A stretch of DNA of 26,326 bases from a virus. The stretch spans positions 1 to 26,326 of the IMG/VR virus record IMGVR_UViG_3300021185_000086; one strand, given 5' to 3'. The translations under genes and the position numbers were made by a program. Numbering within the stretch: the stretch's first letter is position 1; every line of letters begins with the position of its first letter. The notes under the pieces were generated by a model. The model saw only the letters and a list, made by a program, of their open reading frames with translations, did no database searches and had not been told where the DNA came from. Shown in pieces: positions 17,179 through 23,738 of the stretch.

Positions 17179-18741
17179 TTAATAACCGAAAGTTGGGTCG
17201 CTTGCTTGAAAACCTGAGTTAGATGTAGGATCGTAATCAAATAAACTACTTCTAGGTCTTGTCATTATTCCGTATCTTAATGCATCGTATAGGTGATCTT
17301 CAGCGTGAGTATCTACATCTTCTGGATTCTTTTTATCTAAAGGTATAGAAGGTAACTGGGATATAGTATTAGAACATGTGTTAAAGAATACTAGTCTTGG
17401 TTCTTCTGTAAACTCATCAACCTGTAGTCTTCTGTGTAATTCGTTTTTACCTGCTACACGAGATCCTTTTGATCTATCAGCTGGTCTCCACCTACATCCA
17501 CGCATTATCATTTGTTCTGCTAGAGATGGGCCAGTATCTCCACGTTTATGCCATAAAGAACTATCAAGTACACCATAACGTATTTTTTCAAACTGTTCAA
17601 CATCTAATATCATATCTGCTAAATCAGTAGCAATAACTTTAGATACATACATCTCTCGATAAACAATTAGTTGTTCATCAGGTGCTACTGCTATCCAAAC
17701 AACTCCAGTGTACGAACCATAACCATAGTCACATGCACGGAACTTAGGCCAATTATCTGGAATCTCAAAAGGTTCAACTACATGTATATGCCTATTGAAC
17801 TCTGGGAACGCAGCACCTTCATTAATGTCCCAATCACCTTCAAGAAGTTGTCTACGCTGATGCTCAGGTAACGACAATAGATTGGCTTCATACATACCAT
17901 CATCAGCTAAGTAGGGATTATCAAACAAAGTTGCAGGTATAAACCTACGTTTGAATAAGGGTTCACCTTCTTTACTGTGACCTTTAGGCCATTCAATTAC
18001 ATTACCTGTTTCAGGATCTGTAGCCCAGAAAGCCTTATTAGGTACTTCAGGATCAATAAAAGTCTTCTTCACCCATTGATGACCTGGGCCACCTGGGTTG
18101 GATGTTGCTCTCATGTGGAGAGGTAAACCCGATTGTTTAGTTGTACGTAACCTTGAACGCATATAGTTCCAAGGATATGGGGTAGGCCACTGTGTCATCT
18201 CGTCAAAGCCAATCCAATTAAAGGCCTGACCTTGGTATCTCATTACATCATCATCTCTATCTAAGTATGACATCCATAATGTCGCACCTGATGGTGCAAT
18301 CCAAGTCTTATCTCGTTCCATAAACTTAATCCCAGGTATTGCCTTGGGATATAGCTGCTTTGAAACAGATATAAGCTCCCTTAACTCCTCTGTACTTCTA
18401 CGTACTAGCAACATAGTTGCATGAGGGTTGTTTAAGAAGCGCACAGGGTCTGCAATCATAGCATATGACTTGCCACCGCCAGCAGAACCACCATAAAGTA
18501 CCTCTTGTTCAGTAGATGCTAGGAAATCTGTCTGAGGGCCTTCATTAGGCTCAAAGATTATTTCCCTTATAGCCTTATCTACCTGAATTGGTGCTGGCTT
18601 TACCTGTGCTGGTGCTAGTTCCTTTGAGGACTCTTGCACCGATACGTTGTCTTTCAAGCTTTTCCGCTTTTTCTGCGGCTTTCTTGTACTTTTCTGCATA
18701 GAAGCGCTGGATTGAAGCTTCTTTCTTACGTTTTTGTTCAA
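17179..18741 (-). CDS. terL: Terminase large subunit
   Basis: The 520-residue product has both halves of a DNA-packaging motor. The ATPase shows Walker A GGSAGGGKS (residues 84-92), Walker B with D180-E181 in WIGFDE, and the coupling motif ATSNPGG (212-218). The nuclease domain shows acidic residues at D338 (RACDYGYG), D393 (GVLDSS) and D482 (EDHLYDALRYG). The assigned start is a TTG at 18741, preceded by GAGGG at 7 bases. An ATG at 18699 is possible but lacks a ribosome site. Either way the very basic N-terminus overlaps the preceding helix-turn-helix gene, by 167 bp from the TTG. It cuts concatemeric DNA and drives it through the portal. Confidence 0.96.
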   Translation of the reverse strand: MNKNVRKKLQSSASMQKSTRKPQKKRKSLKDNVSVQESSKELAPAQVKPAPIQVDKAIREIIFEPNEGPQTDFLASTEQEVLYGGSAGGGKSYAMIADPVRFLNNPHATMLLVRRSTEELRELISVSKQLYPKAIPGIKFMERDKTWIAPSGATLWMSYLDRDDDVMRYQGQAFNWIGFDEMTQWPTPYPWNYMRSRLRTTKQSGLPLHMRATSNPGGPGHQWVKKTFIDPEVPNKAFWATDPETGNVIEWPKGHSKEGEPLFKRRFIPATLFDNPYLADDGMYEANLLSLPEHQRRQLLEGDWDINEGAAFPEFNRHIHVVEPFEIPDNWPKFRACDYGYGSYTGVVWIAVAPDEQLIVYREMYVSKVIATDLADMILDVEQFEKIRYGVLDSSLWHKRGDTGPSLAEQMIMRGCRWRPADRSKGSRVAGKNELHRRLQVDEFTEEPRLVFFNTCSNTISQLPSIPLDKKNPEDVDTHAEDHLYDALRYGIMTRPRSSLFDYDPTSNSGFQASDPTFGY

Positions 18742-19018
18742 GTTTAACCCTCTGCATTAGACCCACATGAGAGATATAACGTTCTGAAGTAGTACTTAGC
18801 CAATTAGAAACCTCACGTAGGCTGTATTGCTTAAGGTACTTCTTAGCTTGCTCGAATAATTCTAACTCTTCTGGGATTGGTAACAGTATATCAGAGTCGG
18901 TGGGGTCTTGTCTATAGCCAAATGGTATAACTCTACCTACTCTTACTACTGGAAGCCAATCGTATTCGCCTTCAGTCTCTTCTGGCTTAGGTAACTGCCA
19001 AGTTTTATTAGTCTTCAT
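18575..19018 (-). CDS. Helix-turn-helix protein between terminase genes
   Basis: From the ATG at 19018 the product is 147 residues. The frame stays open upstream to a TTG at 19084, but no ribosome site supports it. After a short beta-like part (WLPVVRVGRVIPFGY, with PIPEELELFEQAKKYL) comes SLREVSNWLSTTSERYISHVGL, which reads as a helix-turn-helix. The following residues are a long charged helix (KLEQKRKKEASIQRFYAEKY...). The start overlaps the small terminase by 11 bp and the last 167 bases overlap the large terminase in another frame. The family seems common beside terminases of marine phages. A role in DNA recognition for packaging is inferred. It could be a second small-terminase-like subunit. 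Confidence 0.7.
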   Translation of the reverse strand: MKTNKTWQLPKPEETEGEYDWLPVVRVGRVIPFGYRQDPTDSDILLPIPEELELFEQAKKYLKQYSLREVSNWLSTTSERYISHVGLMQRVKLEQKRKKEASIQRFYAEKYKKAAEKAEKLERQRIGARVLKGTSTSTGKASTNSGR

Positions 19019-19373
19019 CTGATTTAGGAGGTAAAATAAACAAAGGACTCTCTGCTTTAACCTCAACCTTATCTGTTTTAACAAAGCCAGCTCTATCCAG
19101 AAGATCTTTAGCAGCTGCCATCTTCTCTTTATTGCCTAAGTCTGTTGGGTTTTCCATTACGTCTAGCATAGAGTATGCAGCTTGAGGGCCACGAGTAGCT
19201 ATAAGACTCTTTGTTCTTCCTGCAATCTCCTCTTCTAGAGTTTTCATTATACTAGCTGAAGATGTTCCTTCGGCATACCCTGCTAGCTTTATAGCTTTCA
19301 TAGCATTACCTCTGGCATCCCCAAAAAGGAATCCAAGGAACATCTCTTGCTTTTCTGTAAGGTTACGAGCCAT
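19008..19373 (-). CDS. Terminase small subunit-like protein
   Basis: The 121-residue product opens with LTEKQEMFLGFLFGDARGNAMKAIKLAGYAEG. This is the LT.KQ..F......A..AGY helix-turn-helix pattern of small terminase subunits. A helical oligomerisation part follows (AAYSMLDVMENPTDLGNKEKMAAAKDLLDRAGF), then a short tail. It recognises phage DNA and loads the large terminase. It has a GGAG ribosome site in the overlap with DUF1127 upstream and overlaps the next gene by 11 bp. Assignment rests on these motifs and position. Confidence 0.82.
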   Translation of the reverse strand: MARNLTEKQEMFLGFLFGDARGNAMKAIKLAGYAEGTSSASIMKTLEEEIAGRTKSLIATRGPQAAYSMLDVMENPTDLGNKEKMAAAKDLLDRAGFVKTDKVEVKAESPLFILPPKSDED

Positions 19374-19527
19374 TCATTCTCCGTTTGATATCGTATCTTG
19401 CAATACCTATATCTTTTAGTTCTCTATCGGTTAAGTGTGTAAGTAACCACAAGTCTGCTCTAGCTTGCTGTGATTTTTGTATTGAGTCGTTTAAGGCTTT
19501 TAGCCATTTTGAAAATGTTTTAAACAT
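19363..19527 (-). CDS. DUF1127 family small basic protein
   Basis: The 54-residue product ends with LTHLTDRELKDIGIARYDIKRRM, the signature of the DUF1127 family: a helix followed by L.DRELKDIG..R.DI. In Alphaproteobacteria these small arginine-rich proteins affect RNA turnover and stress responses, and some bind RNA. I chose the ATG at 19527 because it has a GGAG ribosome site 7 bases upstream and gives the usual family length; the upstream ATG at 19557 has none. It is the first gene behind the 19592-19620 promoter and overlaps the small terminase by 11 bp. Its presence suggests an alphaproteobacterial host and a possible phage role in controlling host or phage RNA. Confidence 0.82.
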   Translation of the reverse strand: MFKTFSKWLKALNDSIQKSQQARADLWLLTHLTDRELKDIGIARYDIKRRMNGS

Positions 19528-19591
19528 GTAAGTTCTCCAGTTGGTACTACAAGACATTTGTAGTTTACTAGAGACTAGTTTTACACAAACA

Positions 19592-19620
19592 GTTATATCA
19601 TACTATAGATAATAATGCAA
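19592..19620 (-). promoter_or_regulatory. Sigma70-like promoter ahead of the terminase operon
   Basis: On the minus strand TTGCAT (19615-19620) is followed after 17 bases by TATAAC (19592-19597), with TG one base before the -10 box, which makes an extended -10. It lies in the 105-base gap between the beta-rich gene and DUF1127. It would give a leader of about 58 bases. Confidence 0.65.
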
Positions 19621-19632
19621 CCCCGTTATGCT

Positions 19633-19995
19633 TTAACGTGTTGGATTATAAAACTCTTTACAAGATATTAGCACTTCCATAGTATTAGTTGTCTCACCAT
19701 ATGCAACAATCTTATCCCCTGCATGAAGGTGTAATACACCAGCACCAAATATATTCTCTGCTGAGTTACCTGCTATAGTATGGTTCTTAAGTACGTAATG
19801 ATAAGTAGTATCATCTTGGTGATAGAACTGCAGATAAACTTTTTTAGAAGAGTTATTGTTATTAGCTACGTGTAGTAAGTCCACTGTTGCATCATGAAAT
19901 GGTGGACAAGTATACACAAGAGTAGCGTTAGCACCTGTAGTAGTAGATGCTACCGTTACTGCTTCTGTAGCTGTGGAGTAAGTTGTTTCAACCAT
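19633..19995 (-). CDS. Beta-rich probable structural protein, unknown function
   Basis: The 120-residue product is Thr/Ala/Asn-rich with alternating beta-type strands (TEAVTVASTTTGANATLVYTC, KVYLQFYHQDDT, HLHAGDKIVAYGET). It has no signal peptide or membrane segment. The look is that of a small beta-sandwich such as a capsid decoration or head-fibre protein, and marine phage genomes often have similar small proteins among structural genes. It abuts the repeat protein upstream with no gap and ends just before the terminase promoter. The function is not established. Confidence 0.6.
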   Translation of the reverse strand: MVETTYSTATEAVTVASTTTGANATLVYTCPPFHDATVDLLHVANNNNSSKKVYLQFYHQDDTTYHYVLKNHTIAGNSAENIFGAGVLHLHAGDKIVAYGETTNTMEVLISCKEFYNPTR

Positions 19996-21045
19996 TTATT
20001 TGTATTTGCCTTTTACACCAAACTTTTTCTTATGTTCAGCAATAGACTCTTCTTTAACACGAGTAGTATAAAGTTTATCTTTAAAAGTAAATGTTGCTTT
20101 ATTAGCTTTACGGTTACGTTTAAATACTGCACCAAATGATTCATCACTAACTGGGCCAGCAGCTGGTTTATTTAAGTTAATACCTTTACCTTTTTCTATT
20201 TCAGTCTTAGAAACTCTAGCTCTAGGGCTTGGTTTAACTTCAACATCACCTTTTTTGACTTTCTTTTTACCGCCAAGAGCCATTATTGCTCCAGCAACAC
20301 CAGAACCTAATCCTACTATTAACGGGAGATTAGATTGCTTACCTTTTGAAGTAGAAGTTTTGGAAGTTTTAGAACCTGGCTTAGTAGGTTTAGCACCTTT
20401 ACCTTTAGAGTTAGAAGTCTTCGAAGTAGAGGAAGGCTTAGGAGCTGCATTAGCTTTAGAACCTTTATTATTAGAAGTCTTAGAGTTCTTAGCAAGAGGT
20501 TTAACAGGTTTAGCATTAGCTCCTTTATTCGTAGAAGTCTTTGAAGTAGTAGATGGCTTAGGTGCTGCATTTGCCTTAGATCCTTTACTGTTAGAAGTCT
20601 TTGAAGTTTTTGAGGGTGGTTTAGTAGGTTTAGCTCCTGCGCCTTTATTATTAGAAGTCTTAGAGTTCTTAGCTAAAGGTTTACTAGGTTTAGAACCTGC
20701 ACCTTTATTATCAGAAGTCTTAGAATTTTTACTTAAAGGCTTACTAGGTTTAGCTCCAGCTCCTTTATTATTAGAGGTCTTAGAGTTTTTACTTAAAGGT
20801 TTTGGTAATTTAGCACCTTTACCTTTAACATTAGCTGTTCTAGAATTTTTAATTAAACCTGCAACATTACCTGGAGTAGCATTTTTAATTACACCACCTG
20901 TGCGTTTTTTTGCTATTTGTTTAGCAGCATTTTCTGAGACTTTACGTGCTCCTGCAGCTATAAGTTTTTTACCCTGTGTTTTTATTATTGCACGTACTAC
21001 TATGTTACCTAAAACATATAATCCGTATCCTATCGGTACTGGCAT
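19996..21045 (-). CDS. Lysine-rich protein with nine 20-residue repeats and a membrane segment
   Basis: The 349-residue product has four parts. Residues 1-63 are amphipathic with a hydrophobic start (YGLYVLGNIVVRAII). Residues 64-236 hold nine tandem repeats of exactly 20 residues, roughly LSKNSKTSNNKGAGAKPSKP, very rich in Lys, Ser, Asn and Pro. Residues 239-259 are a Gly-rich hydrophobic segment (PLIVGLGSGVAGAIMALG). The C-terminus (SFGAVFKRNRKANKATFTF) ends in a short motif, F..AF...R....TF...LYTT, that recurs in many phage virion proteins. The repeats resemble histone H1-like tails, so DNA binding is plausible. It could be a virion or ejected protein. The upstream basic genes support a shared role. 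Confidence 0.7.
   Translation of the reverse strand: MPVPIGYGLYVLGNIVVRAIIKTQGKKLIAAGARKVSENAAKQIAKKRTGGVIKNATPGNVAGLIKNSRTANVKGKGAKLPKPLSKNSKTSNNKGAGAKPSKPLSKNSKTSDNKGAGSKPSKPLAKNSKTSNNKGAGAKPTKPPSKTSKTSNSKGSKANAAPKPSTTSKTSTNKGANAKPVKPLAKNSKTSNNKGSKANAAPKPSSTSKTSNSKGKGAKPTKPGSKTSKTSTSKGKQSNLPLIVGLGSGVAGAIMALGGKKKVKKGDVEVKPSPRARVSKTEIEKGKGINLNKPAAGPVSDESFGAVFKRNRKANKATFTFKDKLYTTRVKEESIAEHKKKFGVKGKYK
20338..20856 (-). repeat. Nine 60-bp in-frame tandem repeats
   Basis: The SKT (or SRT) motif ends at residues 70, 90, 110, 130, 150, 170, 190, 210 and 230 of the host protein. The period is thus exactly 60 bp with no insertion or deletion. Two variants alternate in the second half: GAGAKPSKP-type and GSKANAAPKP-type units. 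The pattern points to past duplication and conversion between units. Confidence 0.88.
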
Positions 21046-21049
21046 TTAT

Positions 21050-21508
21050 CTATTTCCCTGTATAAGATGCACCGCATTTAGCCATGCCACCTTTGTTATA
21101 ACCCATTTTCTTAGCTACCTTAGGTGCAGCTTTTTTCAAAGCTTTCATACCCTTATTAGGTTTAGCCATACCACCGTGCATATACCCAGATTTTTTCTTC
21201 ATATCTGAATCCTTCATCATTGTGCCGTCAGGCATTTTGTGATAACCTTTTTTCATAGTCAGTCCGCCTTTCGAAGCTCTAAACTTTTTAGTTTTCTCTG
21301 CAATTTTCTTTGGTTGTTTTACAAATTGTTTTCCTGCTGCTGTGCCTTTGCGTTTAGCTGCACTAGTAGCTGCATATTCTGCTGGGGTTAAGGCTTCTCT
21401 TGCTTTTTTAGGGAGATAACGTTCTCCTGTTTTAGCACTAGGCTTACCGCTTTTAGTTCCCCATTTTTCTTTAGTCCACTTCTTAAGTGACTTCTGAGAA
21501 GCTTTCAT
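21050..21508 (-). CDS. Very basic conserved phage protein with GGMAK motifs
   Basis: The 152-residue product is highly lysine-rich. Its N-terminal half (KKWTKEKWGTKSGKPSAKTG, ERYLPKKAREALTPAEYAAT) resembles a small basic family I recall from marine phages and large viruses, possibly DUF5872. The C-terminal half has repeated short units: GYHKMPDGTMMKDSDM, YMHGGMAKPNKG and YNKGGMAK. No membrane segment or enzyme motif is visible. The gene is coupled to its neighbour upstream by a 4-bp overlap. DNA binding or virion packing is inferred from charge. Confidence 0.68.
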   Translation of the reverse strand: MKASQKSLKKWTKEKWGTKSGKPSAKTGERYLPKKAREALTPAEYAATSAAKRKGTAAGKQFVKQPKKIAEKTKKFRASKGGLTMKKGYHKMPDGTMMKDSDMKKKSGYMHGGMAKPNKGMKALKKAAPKVAKKMGYNKGGMAKCGASYTGK

Positions 21509-21690
21509 GTCTTCCTATAACCTCCACCAGCTTTTTTATACTGTAGGGCTAGCATCTGTGCCTTACGTGCAGACCACTGACCTGCTTTACCACCCTTAGT
21601 ACCTGCTTTAATCTTACTGAATAATCTCTTACGTAATGCAGGTTTTGTATAGTTACCTGCTTCGTTTACTTTTGATCTAGGTTTAGCCAT
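21505..21690 (-). CDS. Small basic protein, unknown function
   Basis: The 61-residue product (MAKPRSKVNEAGNYTKP...) has the conserved-looking ending GQWSARKAQMLALQYKKAGG. Similar short proteins occur in marine phages next to other basic proteins. I chose the ATG at 21690, which overlaps the upstream stop as TAATG, over a GTG two codons earlier. It shares 4 bp with the next gene. The tight coupling with its neighbours suggests joint action, perhaps on DNA. Confidence 0.65.
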   Translation of the reverse strand: MAKPRSKVNEAGNYTKPALRKRLFSKIKAGTKGGKAGQWSARKAQMLALQYKKAGGGYRKT

Positions 21691-21986
21691 TACCACTTAA
21701 CCTTATCTGCCCAATAGGCTGCTGACATTTTACCCTTCTTAATATTCTTGGCATGTCTAGACTTAAATGATTTTCTTTTCTTCTTCATCTTATCAGATTC
21801 ACCAGACTTAGGTTTACCTGCTGTAGACGCACCCTGCTCACCGAAACGAATAACTTTATACTTGCCACCCTCTGATGCCATAACGACATGAGACTTAGTA
21901 GCATGATCAGGAGTACGCTTAGGTTTATTTACGCCTTTAAGACCAAGGCGTTTCATAGCTGCTTTGACTCGATCAGGAACTGCCAT
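21690..21986 (-). CDS. Basic protein with FKSRHAKNI..GKMSAAYWADKVKW end
   Basis: The 98-residue product starts MAVPDRVKAAMKRLGLKGVNKPKRT, then has a beta-like part (HVVMASEGGKYKVIRFGEQGAST) and a very basic end (KKKRKSFKSRHAKNIKKGKM). The C-terminal SAAYWADKVKW motif is shared by a conserved hypothetical family in marine phages that I recognise but cannot name. The gene overlaps the endolysin stop by 1 bp and the next gene by 1 bp. Function unknown; nucleic-acid binding is plausible from charge. Confidence 0.68.
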   Translation of the reverse strand: MAVPDRVKAAMKRLGLKGVNKPKRTPDHATKSHVVMASEGGKYKVIRFGEQGASTAGKPKSGESDKMKKKRKSFKSRHAKNIKKGKMSAAYWADKVKW

Positions 21987-22495
21987 TATATCATACTCAA
22001 TGCTTGTTCTAGTGTTTCTTTGTTTCGCCTAGTCCAACCACGACCAAATGTTTTAAAAGTATCTAAGCCTTCATAGAAGCCTTGACGAACAGTATATACG
22101 TAGTCCACAATAAACTTAGGATCTTTCTCCAGGATAAGACCTAGTGTCTGTGGCCCGATTGCTCCATCGGCTGTAGCTCCTACTGCACGTTGAATAGCTT
22201 TAGCTGGACGACCAGAACCTGAGTTCACAGCCCAGTCAAACGCACACCAGTCTACACCAGATGGTAGATGATCACCTTTAACTCTATCCCAGTAATTCTT
22301 TTTGTAGATTGGCCCGACATCTGCTGGAGTTAGATCTCTCATCTCCTGCTCGGTAGATTCCCTGCCGATCCATTCATCATACACTCTTTTAGTAACACCG
22401 AGGTTAGTCATACCGCCTGGGTCACTAGGATGATTAACGTATCCACCTTCATGGTGTAATAACATCTCTAGACATTTATCAAAATTGTTTTTCAT
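21986..22495 (-). CDS. Endolysin, GH108-family muramidase with C-terminal peptidoglycan-binding domain
   Basis: The 169-residue product has the GH108 start LLHHEGGYVNHPSDPGG with the catalytic Glu at residue 16, then TNLGVTKRVYDEW. The C-terminal half (DWAVNSGSGRPAKAIQRAVG, ADGAIGPQTLG) matches the PG_binding_3 domain usually paired with GH108. It cleaves the glycan strands of peptidoglycan for host lysis. There is no signal peptide, so export needs the adjacent holin-like protein. It begins 1 bp inside the holin stop codon. Confidence 0.92.
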   Translation of the reverse strand: MKNNFDKCLEMLLHHEGGYVNHPSDPGGMTNLGVTKRVYDEWIGRESTEQEMRDLTPADVGPIYKKNYWDRVKGDHLPSGVDWCAFDWAVNSGSGRPAKAIQRAVGATADGAIGPQTLGLILEKDPKFIVDYVYTVRQGFYEGLDTFKTFGRGWTRRNKETLEQALSMI

Positions 22496-22851
22496 TATTT
22501 CTTCCCGAAGTATTTACTTACACCACGCATACCAATGCTGGCACTTACAATTCCACCTAGTGAGTACTGATACCAATCAGGCATAACCTCTAAAGCAGTA
22601 AACCCTGCTTGTACTATTTGATTACCCCAATCACCACAGAAGGCTAGGATCAATGGTATTGAGAATAGTAAAGTAATCCATTCGTCTTTCCACGAGTTCT
22701 CTGTAGCCTTCATAGCTGCTAGATCCCAATCAAGTTCTCCAGTAGCTATCTTCATCTTTGTTTCAGCTTCAGCCTTCTTCACAGCTGTCTTGCCTTCGAT
22801 CATTGTACCAGCTAGATTAGCTACTTGACCGATTAAGTTTAATCCAAGCAT
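22495..22851 (-). CDS. Holin-like membrane protein (GTA_holin_3TM type)
   Basis: The 118-residue product contains GTMIEGKTAVKKAEAETKMK, ATGELDWDLAAMKATENSWKDEW, then a hydrophobic segment at about 59-73 (ITLLFSIPLILAFCG), another weakly hydrophobic stretch near 80-90, and a third at 98-109. The charged lead-in and the W-K-D-E-W helix before the first membrane segment resemble the three-segment holin of gene transfer agents. It lies directly before the endolysin and overlaps it by 1 bp, the usual lysis pair. It would open the inner membrane for muramidase release. Confidence 0.8.
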   Translation of the reverse strand: MLGLNLIGQVANLAGTMIEGKTAVKKAEAETKMKIATGELDWDLAAMKATENSWKDEWITLLFSIPLILAFCGDWGNQIVQAGFTALEVMPDWYQYSLGGIVSASIGMRGVSKYFGKK

Positions 22852-23180
22852 TATCCGTTGTTACCTTTCACTTCTTTCTTGCTCATGTTAGTGACTCCAA
22901 AGAATACACCAACTATACCAGCAACTGATAGAAAATAAATAGAAGCCATAGAACCTATGATATCAGCTGCTTTATCTGCACCGATCATAGAACACAATAG
23001 AACAAGGAATGGATATGCTAGCATTCCTGCTAAACAAAACCATGCCATTCTTCTTTGAGCATCACGTTGTGCATCTTCATCATCTAATCGTCTACGTCGA
23101 TCTTCTAATGCTAATGCATCCCATTCAGTCTTATCAATAGATCCACTGTTGTCTACATCTACTTCTTCAAAACTTGTCAT
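22851..23180 (-). CDS. EF-hand protein with two membrane segments
   Basis: The 109-residue product starts with DVDNSGSIDKTE at residues 8-19. This is a canonical 12-residue calcium loop: Asp at positions 1, 3 and 9, Ser at 5, Gly at 6, Ile at 8 and Glu at 12. An arginine-rich helix follows (ALEDRRRRLDDEDAQRDAQRR). Two membrane segments then lie at about 46-65 and 73-97, with a charged tail. It is coupled to the holin (1-bp overlap) and to the upstream gene (4-bp overlap). It could be an antiholin, holin accessory or calcium-responsive membrane protein. No function is proven for this family as far as I know. Confidence 0.75.
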   Translation of the reverse strand: MTSFEEVDVDNSGSIDKTEWDALALEDRRRRLDDEDAQRDAQRRMAWFCLAGMLAYPFLVLLCSMIGADKAADIIGSMASIYFLSVAGIVGVFFGVTNMSKKEVKGNNG

Positions 23181-23431
23181 TGTTCCCAGTCTCTCTTACG
23201 CTTAGGATCTAGTACATCTCTAGCTAATAGCTTACCTTCGAGGTACATACATCTTTCTATTCTGTCTAAGGTTTCCCAAGTACCTGAATGTTGATAGTAT
23301 GCTTCTCTTATGTAGAATACATCTGATCTAGGTATATGAACCCTACGGAGTTTACCTTCGTTCTGATCAGCAAGTGCCTTATAGAACTCTTCAAGTACCC
23401 TCTCACTGGAATACATTTTAGGTTTGGACAT
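23177..23431 (-). CDS. Small conserved phage protein of unknown function
   Basis: The 84-residue product (SERVLEEFYKALADQNEGKLRRV..., FYIREAYYQHSGTWETLDRI) is charged, with no membrane segment or known catalytic motif. It begins the leftward block and overlaps the EF-hand gene by 4 bp. Only 5 bases separate the -10 box of the 23437-23464 promoter from its ATG, so that promoter would give a nearly leaderless message. A longer message can start at the 23647-23674 promoter. An AAAAGG lies 11 bases before the ATG, rather far. Function unknown. Confidence 0.65.
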   Translation of the reverse strand: MSKPKMYSSERVLEEFYKALADQNEGKLRRVHIPRSDVFYIREAYYQHSGTWETLDRIERCMYLEGKLLARDVLDPKRKRDWEQ

Positions 23432-23436
23432 GACTA

Positions 23437-23464
23437 GTTATACCTTTTAGGAAGCCTCTGTCAA
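23437..23464 (-). promoter_or_regulatory. Sigma70-like promoter next to the first leftward gene
   Basis: On the minus strand TTGACA (23459-23464) and TATAAC (23437-23442) are 16 bases apart, identical in boxes and spacing to the capsid promoter at 11948-11975. The -10 box ends 5 bases before the ATG of the 23431 gene, so transcripts would start at or inside the start codon. Confidence 0.6.
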
Positions 23465-23550
23465 CAACTAAAGTTGGTACGACAGATAATTGTACATCTA
23501 TTAAGAATCCTTATCGTTACTAGTATAGAGTAAGTATAACATTATGAGGG

Positions 23551-23738
23551 TACTTTAGGTGTACTTTAAGTATTACTTAAGTATTAATTATTAATATTAA
23601 TAATAGATTAAGTTACTTTAAGTAACTCTAAGAATACTTTAAGTATATTATATCACATTATTAAACTAAGTCAATGGACAAATTGAAGCACATTAAAGTA
23701 TTTCTTGAGCTACTTACTTAAAGTAACCTAAAGAATAC
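23551..23738. repeat. TACTTTAAGTA repeat cluster around the main leftward promoter
   Basis: The 11-mer TACTTTAAGTA occurs at 23562-23572, 23614-23624 and 23635-23645, and inverted at 23715-23725. Looser copies lie at 23551-23561 and 23573-23583. A longer 25-bp near-repeat (23613-23637 and 23714-23738) matches at 21 of 25 positions. The sites flank and overlap the predicted start of the 23647-23674 promoter, as expected for operators or for initiator-binding iterons. Confidence 0.75.
23647..23674 (-). promoter_or_regulatory. Strong sigma70-like promoter for the leftward block
   Basis: On the minus strand TTGACT (23669-23674) is followed after 16 bases by a perfect TATAAT (23647-23652). A TG one base before the -10 box makes it an extended -10. 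Predicted start is near 23640, inside a TACTTTAAGTA repeat. The leader to the first gene would be about 210 bases. This is the best promoter in the window and probably drives the lysis and structural block. Confidence 0.75.

Noticed and set aside
19019-19084. Upstream TTG start for the helix-turn-helix gene
   Set aside because: There is no Shine-Dalgarno, the extra residues overlap the small terminase deeply, and an ATG at 19018 fits the usual 11-bp overlap style.
19528-19557. Upstream ATG for the DUF1127 gene
   Set aside because: It lacks a ribosome site, whereas the ATG at 19527 has GGAG 7 bases upstream and gives normal family length.
20255-21208. Long plus-strand open frame opposite the repeat protein
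   Set aside because: It exists only because the lysine-rich repeats read on the other strand as Leu/Glu/Val repeats without stops. It has no ribosome site and lies against the gene direction.
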